A stretch of 64,000 nt of DNA from Paulownia fortunei (GCA_019321725.1 CM033113.1:2976001-3040000), one strand, 5' to 3'. Counted from the first letter of the stretch, positions 1 to 13,700 are shown. The notes: generated from the letters alone by a model not told the origin. Made by a program: numbers and translations.

Positions 1-671
1 GTAAAGCTGTATTTGTTTCACTTTTCATTGGAACATGAATGCAATTTCAGGTAGCAATATAACCCACTAAGTTAGCTTGAGTAGAGGAGTTATATAAATT
101 CGGAACATTTAAGGAGAGAGTAAAATTTACCTTCTGAAATTCTATAAACATATATATAGTTTTTTAACACGATACATGTAATCCTAACCAAGTATAGTAC
201 TCAAGTTATTTGGTGGATACTTGGTACTAATATTCCTATGAGAGTTCAGATTGGATGTAATCCATAAATAGTAAGTAAATTTTGATCTTTAAAATCATAA
301 TATAGGGGCAAATTTGTCTTTTTAAATTTTCACTTTTAATACATCTCATCAAATTTATATTATGTCGAACTAAAATTTTAAATTGAAATAACTCATTATC
401 GAGATCTGTAAATTTTTCTTATAATGATATTTCTTTGTGTTTATCATAGTGTTCATTTATGTTCCACACAATTAAACGTCTATATTCTTTTTCTTAATTG
501 GGTTTTAATACTTCAAAGGAATCCATGCTATTAAGGTGCATTATAGTTGACTTAGAGAAATGAGACTAGCATGTAGATGGGTACCGGAGTCACCACCTGG
601 TACTTTTATAATTCCATGTGTTCAAAAATTGGGGGGTGGCGGTGTTGGTGGTGGTGCACCTCATCCCAGCA

Positions 672-707
<36 letters not shown>

Positions 708-2825
708 TTTGCCAATTATTTCTCCGTTTTAATCCAAACACCTCATGGTTTCATCAACCACTTAATGAAAATGTGCAGGTGCATTAATGCTATTCCACGT
801 GTGGGAGTAATTGTCGCCACGACCCCACATCACTAATTTTTTCATTTATAAATACTTTGATATTCCCATGACACTTATATTAACTTAGAAAATGTACTAT
901 TTTTTATGTTTATTTTTATACTATCAAATTAACACTATATGTGGAAATATTATTTTTATAACAACAATAATTTTATTTGATACATATTTTTGTACGCATC
1001 ACACATAATATTAATTATTTTTTACTAGGAATTGATTTTCCATCGGTTGAAGGATCGTGGCATAATTGATGATACCCTACAATGGTAACTTATCTAGGTA
1101 AAGATTATTTCTACCTTAGATATTCTGCTACAATTCTTTTCTAGAAATTTATTACCCTATGTAATGAGCTTTATTTTGTCTTAAATTTCCACATAATATA
1201 TTACACAATGAATCAGGCTGATTAGCTGTATGGTGGAAAACTCGGGACAATATCTACATTTTTTATCTCTCCAATCGAAATGATAAGCAAACCAAGCACA
1301 TGACGTAAATAATAATAGTACTAGAATTAAGCATAATTAAGCAAATTTTGAACTTTCTGGAACAAATATATGTCTTTTAATTCCCGTTAATCATCCTAAT
1401 AATACTTTTCAATTTTTTTAAATACATAAAAGTTTTTTTTTATGATAATTAATCACATTTTTTTCACATTAAGCTACATGTGTGAGGAGGAAACGTCACC
1501 GATTTTTTAGGAACATGGAGCGTGACGAATTAAACCTGATTCCCACAATCAATTAATGTTGTTCATTGTCCATCAAAACTGACAGATCTACATAAACTAA
1601 ATTTCAAGATCACAAATCTATAGGTAATGAAGTGGATTTTTTGTTTCTATTAAATATTTTATTTCGTATTTTACTTCGATGATAATATGAATAATAAATA
1701 TCATTAGTAAAAATATAAAATTATCCATAAAGATAGGATAAAATCCCTTTAGGATATTGTGGGTGGACTGATCCGAACATGACCTCACTGAAACTTATTT
1801 TTCAACCATATAACGTGCACATTATACTTGATCACCATGCCGTCACGTGAATTAATTAAATTGAAATAGCCTCCCCAATCGTTTTATTTAAGGTACATAT
1901 TTAATATATTATCCAGTTTATATTTTAAAATTTTCTTAATTGTTTTAATCTACGATATCTAATTTTAGTATCGAATGGTTATAGTTGGAATCTACCCCAA
2001 CTAACCTAACGATTTCTTTTGATTCAGTACAACAAGAAAGAGTTGAATCTGAATTTGTACTATCCACATTTAATGTAAATTATATACACATCTAATATAA
2101 TATAATATTAAATAATAAATAAAAATAAAAGATCCGAAATGTTATAAAGCATATATCGGGATAATCTCAACAAAGTTTGCTAAAAAATAGTCAAAAAATT
2201 TAGTGAAATAGTAAAGAAAAATATTGCATGTCACCCGTTAATCTAATACGCTATTTATTTTCATTTTATGTTGTCTTGAATTAAAAATATTGAATAATTT
2301 TCTCCAACTCAATCTGTTAGGTATACGGTATATGCAGTAGTAGTAGTAGTATAATATTTCAGCTATCACGAGCAAGTCCAAAAGATTAGGTTCCGTCCAA
2401 TATCATTCATCCTTAGCCTTAATTTGACTCTTGACAAAATTACATCAATGATTAGGTCATATCTCACCAATTTCAGTGTCCCAAAACGCCAGCCAAGTAA
2501 AATGTTAGAAACCACATGGGCATCATGGGAATTCCACAATTTTAGTTAGACCCCATATAATAATACCATTATATAAATTTGTAACAGTTTCATGAAATGT
2601 ACCAGAAATTTTAATTTTCATCAATCCATGAAACAGAGGAACAGACAGATTTCTTAGGCTGCATGTGCTATCTGCTCTCTTTGTATTTTCTCACAAAGTC
2701 TCCTTCTCCCTTTGTCTGATTCTTCACTTTTCTCTCAACCAAAAGTCAGACACAAATAGAGTAATAAAGAGAAAAAAAAATTAAAAAAATTAGGCCATAA
2801 GAGTTTGGTTCAAAATTCTTGAAAT
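1..2825. other. AT-rich intergenic region, upstream of the ARM-repeat gene
   Basis: No coding region is supported here. Open frames are short and low in complexity; the longest translate the TA repeat at 674-706. A short AGT repeat lies near 2335-2350. The last 250 bases hold pyrimidine-rich stretches (about 2690-2745) that look like promoter or 5' UTR of the gene starting at 2826, but no single TATA box stands out. Confidence 0.6.
674..706. repeat. (TA)n microsatellite
   Basis: An uninterrupted AT dinucleotide run of about 33 bases, preceded by a GT/GGT-rich stretch. Confidence 0.9.
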
Positions 2826-5800
2826 ATGTCAGTTCCACAAGCACCAGAAAGGTCAGATTCTTTAACTAACTGGTTCTTTACCCTAAGGTTCTTTACACGC
2901 ATGCGAAGGCTCCTCCGCTTTAAGGCAGCCAAAAAGCAGTGCAAACCGCCGGAGCTGGCGGAGAAACCTATAAATATAGATATGGATACATATAAGGAAG
3001 CCAAGATTGAAGAGGGCATGGAAGGAAATTTAGAGGGTCATGATGATTATGATAATGGTCGTTGGGTGGTGGCTTTGCAAAAGTCTGTGAAGATGCTTCA
3101 TTTTGGGAGCTGGGAAGAGAAAGAAGCAGCGGCGAAAGAGATGAAGAAGCTGGCAGAAGAGGACTTGAAGCGGCGGAAAACCATGGCGGAGCTCGGTGTT
3201 ATTCCGCCGCTGGTTGCCATGGTTGGCTCGGAGGTGGTGGCGCGTCAAAGATTGGCTGTTCGGGCGTTGATTGAGCTCGCCAATGGCTCTTTCACGTGAG
3301 TTATTTCTACTTAATCTCGTTTTGATTCTTAGTTTTTTGTTTGAGTCTCTTAGTATATATATATATGATGATGATTAGGTTGCCCCAGAAAACAAGATTC
3401 AAGAAAAGCTGTTAACAAGTATTGTAGCATCTTCAAGCATCAAAATGTATGATGATAGCCAGAACTGGGAGTTTGAGTTTTGATTTCATCAGATTATAGT
3501 TAGTCACAAGTTGAATAGTTTGCGCAGTAAAAGATAATCAATTTTCAGCAGGAAGTCAATTTCAAATTAATTTCTTTTTAGTAGTGGAAACTGAAAAGTT
3601 TGGGGATCGGCCAGGAACTGTTTCATTGGCTGCTTACTGTTTTATTGTTGAACTTTTTTTGGTGGGACTGAATTGAATTGGGCTAGAGGAATTTAATGAG
3701 ATAAAGATTTAGTCAGTAATCTCGATGGCTTGTTGAATATATTATATTGCTGGAAGGGGTAGGGGGCACAGACTAGTGAGGTTTCACTGAACAGATGAGG
3801 TGGAAAATGTTACTCAGAAATTGAGGTAACTGCACAGAAGGAATCGTCCATAATGGAGGCCTACTGGCCATTATTGGCTAGTGGGGATGGGTGGGGTGGG
3901 CTCTTGAGTTTGCCCGGCTGCGCAACCCAAATCTCCGATCTCTCTTAATCTGCGGCAAGATGCCAAAGTCTAAAAATCCTGTTTATGGTTCAGCAATGAT
4001 CAGAGAAAATATGAGGACTGTGTTAAGTACATGGCTATAGTCAGCATTCATTGACAGAAGTTAGGCCCCCTCTACATTAGTTTTCATTCATGGTCATTCA
4101 TGACTTTAATTTAGATTTGAATGGCTCTCACATGGAAAATAAATTTTCTTACTTGAATATAATTTTAGATTTTTCAATGGTTGTTTGGTTACAAACCAAG
4201 GAAACTGAAGTTCAAGGCCAAAAGATTGACCAGAGAAATTATAATCTATTTTGTAGCTAGGTTGAGGATAACGATAGTTTGTTGAGCGAACATCACATGC
4301 TAACTTTAGCATATAGCCTTATAATATGGAATGAGGACTTTTTGGCTATTGCTATCATTCTTCCAGTAATTCAAAAAGTTGGACTTAAATAATGACCCAA
4401 ACTACTTCCATTTAACCCACTTAATCACATATTAAATCTCAGAATTCAAACCATCTTTTTGCTTCTCCTCTGTGTAGGGGGAGGGTTCCTTTTTTTTTTC
4501 TTTCTTTTTTTTTTTTGTTGTTGGGGGTCGGTGTTGTGTTTGGAACCGAAAATGAGGCATAAGGTTGACTGACTCTGCACTACACTCCACGGTGCCTGGA
4601 AGAATTTCAGGTGGCATAATTCTAATTCATGGAACAAGTTAAATTTTTATAGACAAAAAAATAATAGTTGTTGAGATTTAGTATGGTTGTTCGAATATGG
4701 TTTATCTGTCAACAATATAAAACTCGATTCGTTGACCCTCATTTTCCAAGGCAGATCTAGTTGAGAGAATCTTGTTGACTTATCTCTTGCATAATGTCTC
4801 TATTTTCTGCAATGGGTCTTTATGGCCATCAAATATAAAATTGGGGAAGCCCCACATACGGGTATATGGTTTATAACTTTTTTAAGTATAATGTCCCACA
4901 CCTTGGCCCTTGTGTATTGTTTAAAGCTGGTTGTGGTAATAAATGTTGAATAGTAACACTTTGTTCCCTGAATGCCTCTATTGTCCCAACTTAAGATTTT
5001 TTTAGTCTATTCTGATTGTGAGTTTTATATGTTGGGGCCTTTTTCTTTCATTAATGGCATTCTTGTTCCTCTCCTCTTCTTTTAGGAACAAGGCTCTAAT
5101 GGTGGAGGCAGGAATTGTATCAAGATTACCAAAGAATATCAGGGACTTGGAAGAAACAGCTAAGCAAGAATTTGCACAACTCCTCTTGTCTATATCAGCC
5201 CTGGCCAACAGCCAATTTTCCCTCACCTCAACAAGAATTATTCCCACTGTAGTCTCCATTCTTGCATCTAGTTCAAGTATTGAGACCAAAGAATCATGTT
5301 TAAGCACGTTGTACAATCTGTCTTCGGTTCTAGACAATGCTGGAAGTTTGATTGCTACTGGGGTTGTCGACAATTTAATAAGGCTGTCCTCAGAAAAAGA
5401 AGCATCAGAAAAAGCCTTAGCAACTTTAGGTAACTTGGTTGTAACCTCAGCGGGAAGGAAGGCGCTCGAGCACAATTCTATGGTGCCCGAGGGCTTAATA
5501 GAGATCATGACATGGGAAGAGAAGCCCAAATGCCAAGAATTATCAGCTTACATATTGATGATTTTAGCTCATCAGAGCTCCTTGCAAAGGCAGAAAATGG
5601 CCAAGGCTGGAATTGTTCAAGTGCTTCTTGAAGTAGCATTGTTGGGTAGTCCATTGGCTCAGAAAAGAGCTTTGAAGATACTGCAGTGGTTTAAGGACGA
5701 AAGGCAAATGAGAGTGGGGCCTCATTCGGGGCCGCAGGTGGGGAGGATACCAATTGGTTCGCCCGTCAACCAGAGGGATGTTGATGAAGGGAAGATATTC

Positions 5801-5932
5801 ATGAAGACAATTGTGAAACAAAGTTTGTACAAAAACATGGAAACGATTACTCGTCGAGCCAGTGGTGCTGGGGATTCTTCAAAGCTTAAGGCTTTGGTGA
5901 TTAGTTCCAGTTCTAAGAGCTTACCTTACTAG
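2826..5932 (+). CDS. Armadillo-repeat protein, no U-box (two exons)
   Basis: Exons 2826-3295 and 5086-5932 give 438 residues. The donor is AC|GTGAGT and the acceptor TTTTAG|GAAC; joining them reads [17 protein letters not shown] without a break. The N terminus is basic ([13 protein letters not shown]), followed by an acidic linker (about 45-75). From about residue 80 the chain is a run of helical repeats with ARM signatures such as [33 protein letters not shown] and [14 protein letters not shown]. No U-box precedes the repeats, so it resembles the plant ARM-only branch, not PUB E3 ligases. The family is generally thought to be a protein-interaction scaffold; its specific partner is unknown. 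The last 70 residues are low in repeat character and rich in basic and Ser residues. The 1.79 kb intron contains poly-T tracts near 4490-4520 and no gene. The ATG at 2826 begins the longest frame. Confidence 0.88.
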
Positions 5933-7771
5933 AGACTCACAGCTGCTTGGGTACAGGATGCCATTTTTTTTCTTTCTTTTTTGGTTGAAAACGGTATATA
6001 TATTATGAAGGAAGGAATAAGGGAGGTTAGCATCTTCAACAAAGGAAAGAATGAGCACCTCCTGTTACATTGCACTTCTGGTGCAACAAAATGTTTGTTG
6101 ATTTTGATTGTAAATAATGGTAAACTTTTTTGTCTGTCATTTTCTTCAAAGTTAATCGAATTTGTTACCATCTTCTATTTTGTTCATCATCAAAGAGTCA
6201 GCAGACTCTATCATTATATCAATCCTCAATCCTCAACCCTCAAACAAGAAGTATAGTAAAAACAAAGAAATGTTGGGAAGAACATCCTTTTTTTTTTTTT
6301 TTTAATTCTTCTTGATGCAGCTTGGAATTCATTCAATTAGAAAGTGTAGAATCCGATTCCACTGCAAATTGCGATCAGTGCACATAAAATGCACCTCCAT
6401 TATATGCTGGCAAGATGCTGATTAAATCACATCGCTCGTTTCTCTCTCTTGAAATCATTAGTTTGAATCTTATATTTTAATTTTCTATTACACTTTATAT
6501 TTTATATGTCATGTGTATAAAATATTTTTTTAAAAACACGTTACATGCATATTTTATATGAAATATAAAATACAATATTGAAATAATAGATCTGTAATGG
6601 CAATTCAAAAATCTTAATAAATGATAAATCATTAACAAAATTAAGTTTGTAGTTCTTTAATATACATAAGAAAAAATTTATGGACCTTGGGAATTAGTTC
6701 ATTTTCAAATTAGTTTATAGACAAAGTGATTCTCCTTGCGATAATGGCCAAAAAAGTATAGACAAACACAACTAGCTAGTAAATTACATCAAGTCGATCT
6801 GCAACTGTGGCGTTGAATTTTGGTGCAGACGTTCCTAAATAGAATACAAAGAATAGGCATGTAGATGTTTACCCAAATATAATATACAATTCTCTCTATC
6901 TTAAATTTGTCATTTCAATTTAATTTTTTTGGTAAAATTTTTAAATAAGATTTTATTTTTTAAAACATATATATATTAAAATTATATGTTCAATTAATGT
7001 AATTATATGACACCGTTAAATTAAATTACTATTTTTAAGAGTAATATGTTAAAATATATTTTTCAATTATTAATTAAAACGCCGTATCAAATTAAACTAA
7101 ACCCAAAATTTTGATAAAAAAAAATTAATTTATTGTAGATTGTACCAAGATATTATTAGGAAAAACCACGAGTATACAGTATGGATGCAGAATCTACAAA
7201 TCGTGTGCAAGAATCCATGTAGGAATGATGTGTTGGATCAAAGTAGAATATCATACACTTCTACAACACATGCATGATGTGTTTACTCAATTTCATATTT
7301 GCCATATTTATTTCGAATTGCAAACGTTTACAATCAAATTAAATGTTTTAACTATGAAGTTTTATTTAAATGATAAAATTAAAATTTTAAAGATCGTGTG
7401 ATATAATCTATTATTATAATAATTATTTTTACGTTCTACTAAGAAATATGTTTATTAATATTTAATCCATTAAATATCCTGAATAATTATTCGATTTACA
7501 ATCTCCCAATACGGGCCTCGGGGAAAACGCAATTTACCCTAATATGGAAATGATCTAATTAAGGCTTATTAATCAAATTTCGTCTCTTAAATATTTTCCA
7601 GATCTCGTTCATTTCCAAATTCACGTAGCCCAATGGGATTGACACAATAAAGGCCCAAATACACCACACAACCACAGATACAAACCATACTACGTCGTAT
7701 GGAGATGTTCAGTAAGGCGGTGAGAATCCACAAAAGTTCTACAAAAACGCGGCGTTTTGCTTAAAGCACAT
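5933..7771. other. Intergenic region between ARM and UBA2c-type genes
   Basis: AT-rich DNA with 3' UTR sequence of the ARM gene at its left end and a T-run at about 6290-6302. Around 6470-6580 there are partly self-complementary TATATTTTATATG-type segments that may be an old transposon end. No coding region is supported. A GGCCCA motif near 7653 could be a promoter element of the next gene. Confidence 0.5.
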
Positions 7772-7848
7772 TATAAAGGAATCCTTTTCACTAGGGTTTT
7801 TTTCTGGAATCAAACCTCACCGTTTCAACTCTCTCTCTCTTAGGGTTT
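7772..7848 (+). promoter_or_regulatory. Core promoter: TATA box plus two telo-boxes
   Basis: TATAAA at 7772-7777 is followed by two TAGGGTTT telo-boxes at 7792-7799 and 7841-7848, with a CT repeat (7831-7840) between them, just ahead of the ATG at 7873. Telo-boxes are typical of plant genes for translation and RNA-handling proteins active in dividing cells, which suits the RNA-binding protein downstream. The transcription start is inferred to lie near 7800. Confidence 0.7.
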
Positions 7849-7872
7849 TCTCGACAAACTCATTTCTCACCC

Positions 7873-9108
7873 ATGGATCTTACCAAGAAACGCAAGGCCG
7901 ACGAGAACGGAAGAACATACTCCTTAACCACAGACCTCAACAACACTATGGCCGCCGCGCCACCGACGCCGATCGGCATCTTATCTCCTGAAGACGCAGA
8001 GAAAATCCTCGAACCCTTCACAAAGGAACAGCTCCTTCCTATCCTACGCGCCGCCATCCTCCGTCACCCAGATGTCTTGGAGGCGGTGCGCACCGTTGCT
8101 GACGCCGATCCCGTCCAGCGTAAGCTCTTTGTTCGTGGCCTCGGCTGGGAAACCACCACCGAGAAACTCCGCCAAGTGTTCTCTGCGTACGGAGAACTCG
8201 ATGAAGCCAACTCCATTGTTATTACTGATAAGAACTCTGGAAAATCTAAGGGTTATGGGTTTGTGACGTTTAAGCACATTGATGCCGCAATATTAGCCCT
8301 AAAAGAGCCGAACAAGAAGATAGATGGGCGTATTACGGTGACTCAACTCGCGGCCGCTGGCAATTCAGGTAATTCTCACTCTACTGACGTGGCGTTGAGG
8401 AAGATTTATGTTGGTAATATTCCATTTGAGATTTCCTCTGAGAGGTTGTTGGCTCACTTTTCAATGTACGGTGAGATTGAGGAAGGGCCGCTAGGGTTTG
8501 ACAAGCAGACTGGGAAGGCCAAGGGTTTTGCATTTTTTGTTTATAAGACAGAGGAGGGTGCAAAGGCCTCATTGGTTGATCCCATGAAAACTATCGATGG
8601 GCATCAGGTGGTTTGTAAGTTGGCTACAGATAACAAGAAACAGAAGCCAAATGTGGGCCCACCGGGTGGAATGGTTCCTGGGATGCCGAATTCTGGGCCC
8701 ATGGGAATGCCGGCTCGGAATTATGGAATAGGAGGTTATATGGGGTATGGGCCAGGGCCAAATATGCCTCAGCCACCACAGCAGACGGGAATGATGCATC
8801 AGAATGCAAGCTTTAATACGGCGATGGCTGGGCCGGGAGGACCTGGTGGGCAGGGTTATGGTGGTGGATATGGAGGTGGTGCATCAGTTTATGATGCTGT
8901 AGGTGTGGCTGGACCCGGGGAGTTTGGTGGCGGATTGGGGAATGCTGGAGGCTACAGAGTGCCTCCTAGTAGTATTGGCATGCAGAGCTCAGGGGGTTAT
9001 CCGGATGGCGGGAACTATGCGCTTCAAACGTCATATCCGTCCCAACAGAGCCACCCTGCTGGTCCAGGGCCCAGGCTTCCAACTTACCAGGGTATGCCGC
9101 CATATTGA
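7873..9108 (+). CDS. UBP1-associated protein 2C-like RNA-binding protein, two RRMs
   Basis: Single exon, 411 residues. Residues 38-80 form the conserved leader of the UBA2 family ([17 protein letters not shown], then HPDVLEAVR). RRM1 spans about 84-160 with RNP2 LFVRGL and RNP1 [11 protein letters not shown]2 spans about 177-252 with RNP2 IYVGNI and RNP1 KGFAFFVY. From about 260 the tail is rich in Gly, Pro, Met, Tyr and Gln, with [13 protein letters not shown] stretches. Length and layout fit UBA2c (about 400 residues) better than UBA2a/b. Known UBA2 proteins are nuclear, bind U-rich RNA, interact with UBP1 and act in mRNA stabilisation, stress and senescence responses. The promoter has telo-boxes. 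The stop codon is followed after one base by a GTAATG donor-like site, so the 3' UTR may be spliced. Confidence 0.93.
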   Translation: MDLTKKRKADENGRTYSLTTDLNNTMAAAPPTPIGILSPEDAEKILEPFTKEQLLPILRAAILRHPDVLEAVRTVADADPVQRKLFVRGLGWETTTEKLRQVFSAYGELDEANSIVITDKNSGKSKGYGFVTFKHIDAAILALKEPNKKIDGRITVTQLAAAGNSGNSHSTDVALRKIYVGNIPFEISSERLLAHFSMYGEIEEGPLGFDKQTGKAKGFAFFVYKTEEGAKASLVDPMKTIDGHQVVCKLATDNKKQKPNVGPPGGMVPGMPNSGPMGMPARNYGIGGYMGYGPGPNMPQPPQQTGMMHQNASFNTAMAGPGGPGGQGYGGGYGGGASVYDAVGVAGPGEFGGGLGNAGGYRVPPSSIGMQSSGGYPDGGNYALQTSYPSQQSHPAGPGPRLPTYQGMPPY

Positions 9109-11022
9109 GGTAATGGAGTATTTATAATTTAGTGCATTTGCATGTTATAGTAATAACCATAATCACATCTCATTCGCATGGTTGATAAATTTATATTTGC
9201 TAATTTATAGTGTAACCTATAAAGGTGATGTCGAATCTACTTGACAATGTCATCCTAGTTACGTCATCTAATCATTTGAATTAGACAATGGTTCAAACAC
9301 GGGCCGAGGAGATATAAACACTTGGCAAGCTGCAATTGGTGAAAAATCCGAAACATACGGTTTAATTGAGTGAAATAAATTAATGCAAATTTTGCTAGTT
9401 ACTAAATATGAAGTGCTACCTGTCGTTTAGTTGTACCGGGTACTGACCATGGGGTATGCTTACTTATAAAGTTGATATGCGAATATTATTTGTTTTATCT
9501 TGGAGAGATTTTACGAATCCCATTTTACTTTTTTTGACTTCTGTTTCTTAGCTTGCTAATCCCTTTATTTATTATCTTCTTGCTTGTGACAATGACCTTT
9601 AACTGTTTCCCATCACATCTTCACCTCCCCCCTCTACTTAAAAACCTGAAAAACATAAAAGGCCTCAATGAAGACACTTCCCCCCAAAATTTAAGAGACT
9701 TCGTTGGTTGGTGGGTTATGCCTTTAATTCAAGCAAAAATTAAGAAGTAACCAAAACTTGCTCATTTAATTGAGTTCATAAATGCTTCAATAGGAAGTAG
9801 GGTTCATGATTTTAGCATCTCACTTGTTTTTTGAGTTTGAATTTTGGATGATGGATTGAGCTTTGCATGTTTACGTGTTCAGGTATTTTGACAGCTTCTT
9901 GGGCGCAAATGTTTTAAATGGTTATGGTGATTATGTGATTGCCGACTATGAAATCTTTGGTTGATAAATGGACTGCTGTAGATCTTTGGCTGCTTCACTC
10001 TACTCTGTCTGCACCTATAGTTGTGGATTTATGAGCTATATTTGTGCTAGAATGAGCTCAAAGTTGATACTTGAGACATTGGTGTATTATGTGATAAGTG
10101 GCTCTGAAGTGCTCTAAACTTGATTTTGCTTTATATGTTAAGTTTCAGTTTATTTCATTGCTATTTTTATTTCTAGCTGATTGTAAATGCTACTTATATC
10201 TTTTTACTTTTAGTTGTTACTTGTTGAGTCTCTATGTTTTCCATATAAATATGTTATCTGTGGCGTGATGTGGTATCTGTGAGGGCTTTTACCCGCCTGT
10301 TATGTTGCCGATTTCATCGGTGCAACTTGGCATCTAAAAATCCTTTTTTGGGCAGTGATATAGGCTTATTGTTCTCTTTTCTTTATAGGCTTCTCAAGTC
10401 TATCATATCTTTTTTATGTGGTGATAGGAAAATGTAAAGTGTATTCCATTCTTTTCATCTGATTCACGATTCACTTGTATTGTTTTTTTTCTATACTCTG
10501 AGAAGCTTCGTTTCCCACTTTCTAGAAATGAAAAAAGAATCATATTGTTACTCAATCAGGGGAATGGGGCACACCATGTTCTCTTCCTTTCAATGCTTAC
10601 ATCTGTTACCTAGAGTTGTTTATAGGACATTCTTTGCCCTTCTGGTCCCTTTCCACCCATGAACTAAGATTCGAAGTAGTTTTTTTTTTTTTTTTTGTGA
10701 ACAAAAAATGACATTTCCTGTACTAGGGAATTTATGTATAGAATTAGGTACTTAGCTTTGAGTGGTAATTAATTCACATCCTTCTGCTGGAATTGGTTTT
10801 GGTCTGGGCATGCTTCTAACTGCAGATTCTGGCAACTCTGAACTTGGCACTTGCACAATGTTATACTTTTTAACGTGAAGAATTCTGTTAGCAAACTTAA
10901 TTCTCATATTTTTGTTCCATCTCCTCTTGAGGTTATATAATAACATCTGCTGTTCTTTTATGTTGTTCAACCGGGTATTGAATGCCTGTTGAAATGGGCA
11001 TTGCATGTGAATGTGCTCCTAG

Positions 11023-11063
11023 AGAGCTGAAGAGAAGGCCTTTAAACACCTTCTCTTAGCTCT
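11023..11063. other. Imperfect inverted repeat (stem-loop)
   Basis: Left arm 11023-11038 (AGAGCTGAAGAGAAGG) pairs with right arm 11049-11063, whose reverse complement is AGAGCTAAGAGAAGG. The arms differ by one bulged position; the loop is 10 bases. Weaker pairing continues outward for some bases. It lies in the presumed transcribed 3' region of the UBA2c-type gene. Function unknown. Confidence 0.6.
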
Positions 11064-13520
11064 GAGGGCTCTGGTATTGGACTCATATAGTAGCCAGACC
11101 ACATTCAGAACGAGGGTGGAACCCATTTCAACCTGCCTCTGAACGGGACTTTTTTAATATGGCCCTAGGGGTAAGGAAAAGAGATAGGAAACTAAGATAA
11201 AACTTGTTATGCAACACTGTAGATTATAAGCTCTAGTCTGATGGCACCAAAATTGAATATGCAAAGTAATATTATGTACTTTGAAGCTCAGGGGCAGCAT
11301 AATACTTTTGTTTCTATAGGTTTGTCTTGCATGATTGACTTTTTTTTTAAATTAAATTTTTTAAATGGAAAAATTAACCACCTGGGGTATCTGGATATAG
11401 TTTTCATAAAATTTTTGGGAGATCTGGTTCTATTCATTTAGTTCCATTGCCAATAGTCTTTTGGCTGGTTGCCTTAAACATGCCAAAATTTGTTTTGATG
11501 TCCTATAGGATAAAAAATAAGGGCAAGATTAGTTTTATCACTTGCCTTAGACAAAGCATGGGATTGAGCTTTGAACAGTCTGCTGTATTCATGTTTTGAA
11601 TGTCGTAGTTGTCCTGTTATTTGCAAGTGATATAAGTGGAAGTTTGTTATTTGTATACATCAGAACTGAGAACTGTGGTAAAAGAATATGAACAATTTAT
11701 TGTGTTGGTTAGTGTACTTGGTATTACAGCTGAGGTAGATTTAATATTTTTGGATGTTTCTTTCTACGGGGAAATTTAGAAACATTTTTCTGCATTAAAG
11801 TTGCTTATCCATCTTAGTTTTTTGGGTTTGTTTTGATTACCTGAAAAGTTTGGATTTAAGAAATGAAATAGTTTCATATGCTGTGAAGTTTGGACCGTGG
11901 ATGATCTGTTTTCATCTGTCCAAAATTTTGCAGTGCGTGAGATTTCTTGAGGTTTTGTTGCAACTGATTACATCTGGGTGATTAAACTATTGTTTTCCCC
12001 ACTGTGCCTTGAGGTTCAAGATAATATCGCATTCATATGTATTTATATCATAGAATCAATTGTTGACTTGTTAATTCAGGGATAATGTAAAGTTATCTAA
12101 GTTTTGGGGAGATGCCATGTAAAATGTAGCTGAAAACGAAGCCTAGTTCTGGATCAGCAGTGTGGCACCCATCATTGAGGGTTTTAAGTTGAGTTTATTG
12201 CCCCTGGCCTACTTGTGCCTTTGCTGTTGCTTGTACTGTTGGTTGGTTAGCTTTGAAGCTCCAATGAGAAATCTATAAATTGAGCGAAATGTGATCCACT
12301 GGGATGTGGATTTGGTAAGCAATTTCAGAAGCTTTCTTGAGCCTGAAAGAGCGGTGAAATATTAGAAAGATGGCAAGATGTTCTGTTCCTCGGGCCGATT
12401 TAGTCGGGCCTGCATATAGTAAATGTAGTGATGTGCAGGCCTCCAAAAGGTGAGGTCAAGTACCCCAAAGTTGTTGCATCTCACTGTCGGTTCATTGGCT
12501 TCTTTATAACTTGTGGCCCATTTTTACCCCCAAAATTGTTGGTGATGTATCATATAAAGAAGTCACAGTGTAATCAACTATATAAATATGGAAGAATCAC
12601 ATTTCAAATTCTTCCATATTGTGGAAATGATACTTTGAGTTTGCATCGAGGTGTATATATATATTTAATTTTTAGAGTTACAAACATTGAAAAGTCTACA
12701 AATAGGTCAAAAATGGGATAGAACATTGTACCTCTCTTGTTTTGTGTATATTCGCTCCATTTAATCTAAATGTCTGGAAGCACATCAAATTAAAGAAGTG
12801 CATTCGATCAATACTGCTGTGTTTTGTTTAACTTGCTTTTAGTTGATAGCACTTGTGTTATGTTAACTAATGTCACAAGATTTCATTAAATCTCAGATAA
12901 CTAATGTTTAGGGAATCTACAAGTATATAACATACCACTGCCATTCATAATGGAAAACAATGCAACTACTGATAGCTTTGACTTAGATTTCTGTGTCTAA
13001 GATTGGGTGCTACTTTACATTAACTGTTGAACCTTTTTATTGCCCCTTCTTGCTTAAGAGCAAACTACTTTATTGCCACCATTGTTTTTTCTTGGGGATT
13101 GATTCCCTCGATTGACTGGACCATAACTTCCAACACCGAGCAGTACTCATTGAACCAATTTGTTTCATGCTGGAGTTCATAATATGAGACCCGTTTACAT
13201 AATACTGAGGAAAATTTGAGTGCAGTACCGTGACTTTTTTCCTGCTTTGAATTCTAATGAACACACACACAAAGACAAAGACAAGCATTGCTCTAGTTGA
13301 CAACAATGCCAAGACAACTGCTTGAAGCCCTAGTTTTCTCTGGAATCGTAATAGCGACGCATTGCGATTTTTGAGATGTTATATTATGAATATTTGATGG
13401 ATAATATACTGTGTATATGGATTTTCATTATCCACGTACCCAAACAATATATCAGGTCTATCATAATTTTACTGATTTGCATAATACTTTATTTGACATG
13501 GACTTGGTAGTTTATAAAGT

Positions 13521-13700
13521 TTACAATTGAACTTCAATGGGAATTTCTCCTATTACTCTGTTGAAAGACCCTTTCATGTACTTCAAATACACAAGTTCCT
13601 CTAGTGACTTGGGAATATTACCCCAAAGATTGTTCTGAGATGAACCCAAGTATACCAGGCTAATGAGACTGCCAAACAACTCACAAAGAAGCCTCTGTAA
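13521..13700 (-). pseudogene. Relic of an LRR receptor-like protein
   Basis: Read on the minus strand, 59 codons stay open and spell leucine-rich-repeat sequence: LFGSLISLVYLGSSQNNLWG, then NIPKSLEELVYLKY, then SFNRVIGEIP, followed by a stop. This matches the LxxLxxLxLSxNxLxGxIP repeat of LRR receptor kinases (EFR/FLS2-like ectodomains), where the segment normally leads into a cap before the membrane span. No start, no upstream repeats and no kinase domain are nearby, so it is a stranded fragment. Confidence 0.65.

Noticed and set aside
10752..11006. 84-codon minus-strand frame with a protein-like end (SSELPESAVRSMPRPKPIPA).
   Set aside because: No recognisable family, no splice context and it lies in the presumed UBA2c-type 3' region; not enough to call a gene.
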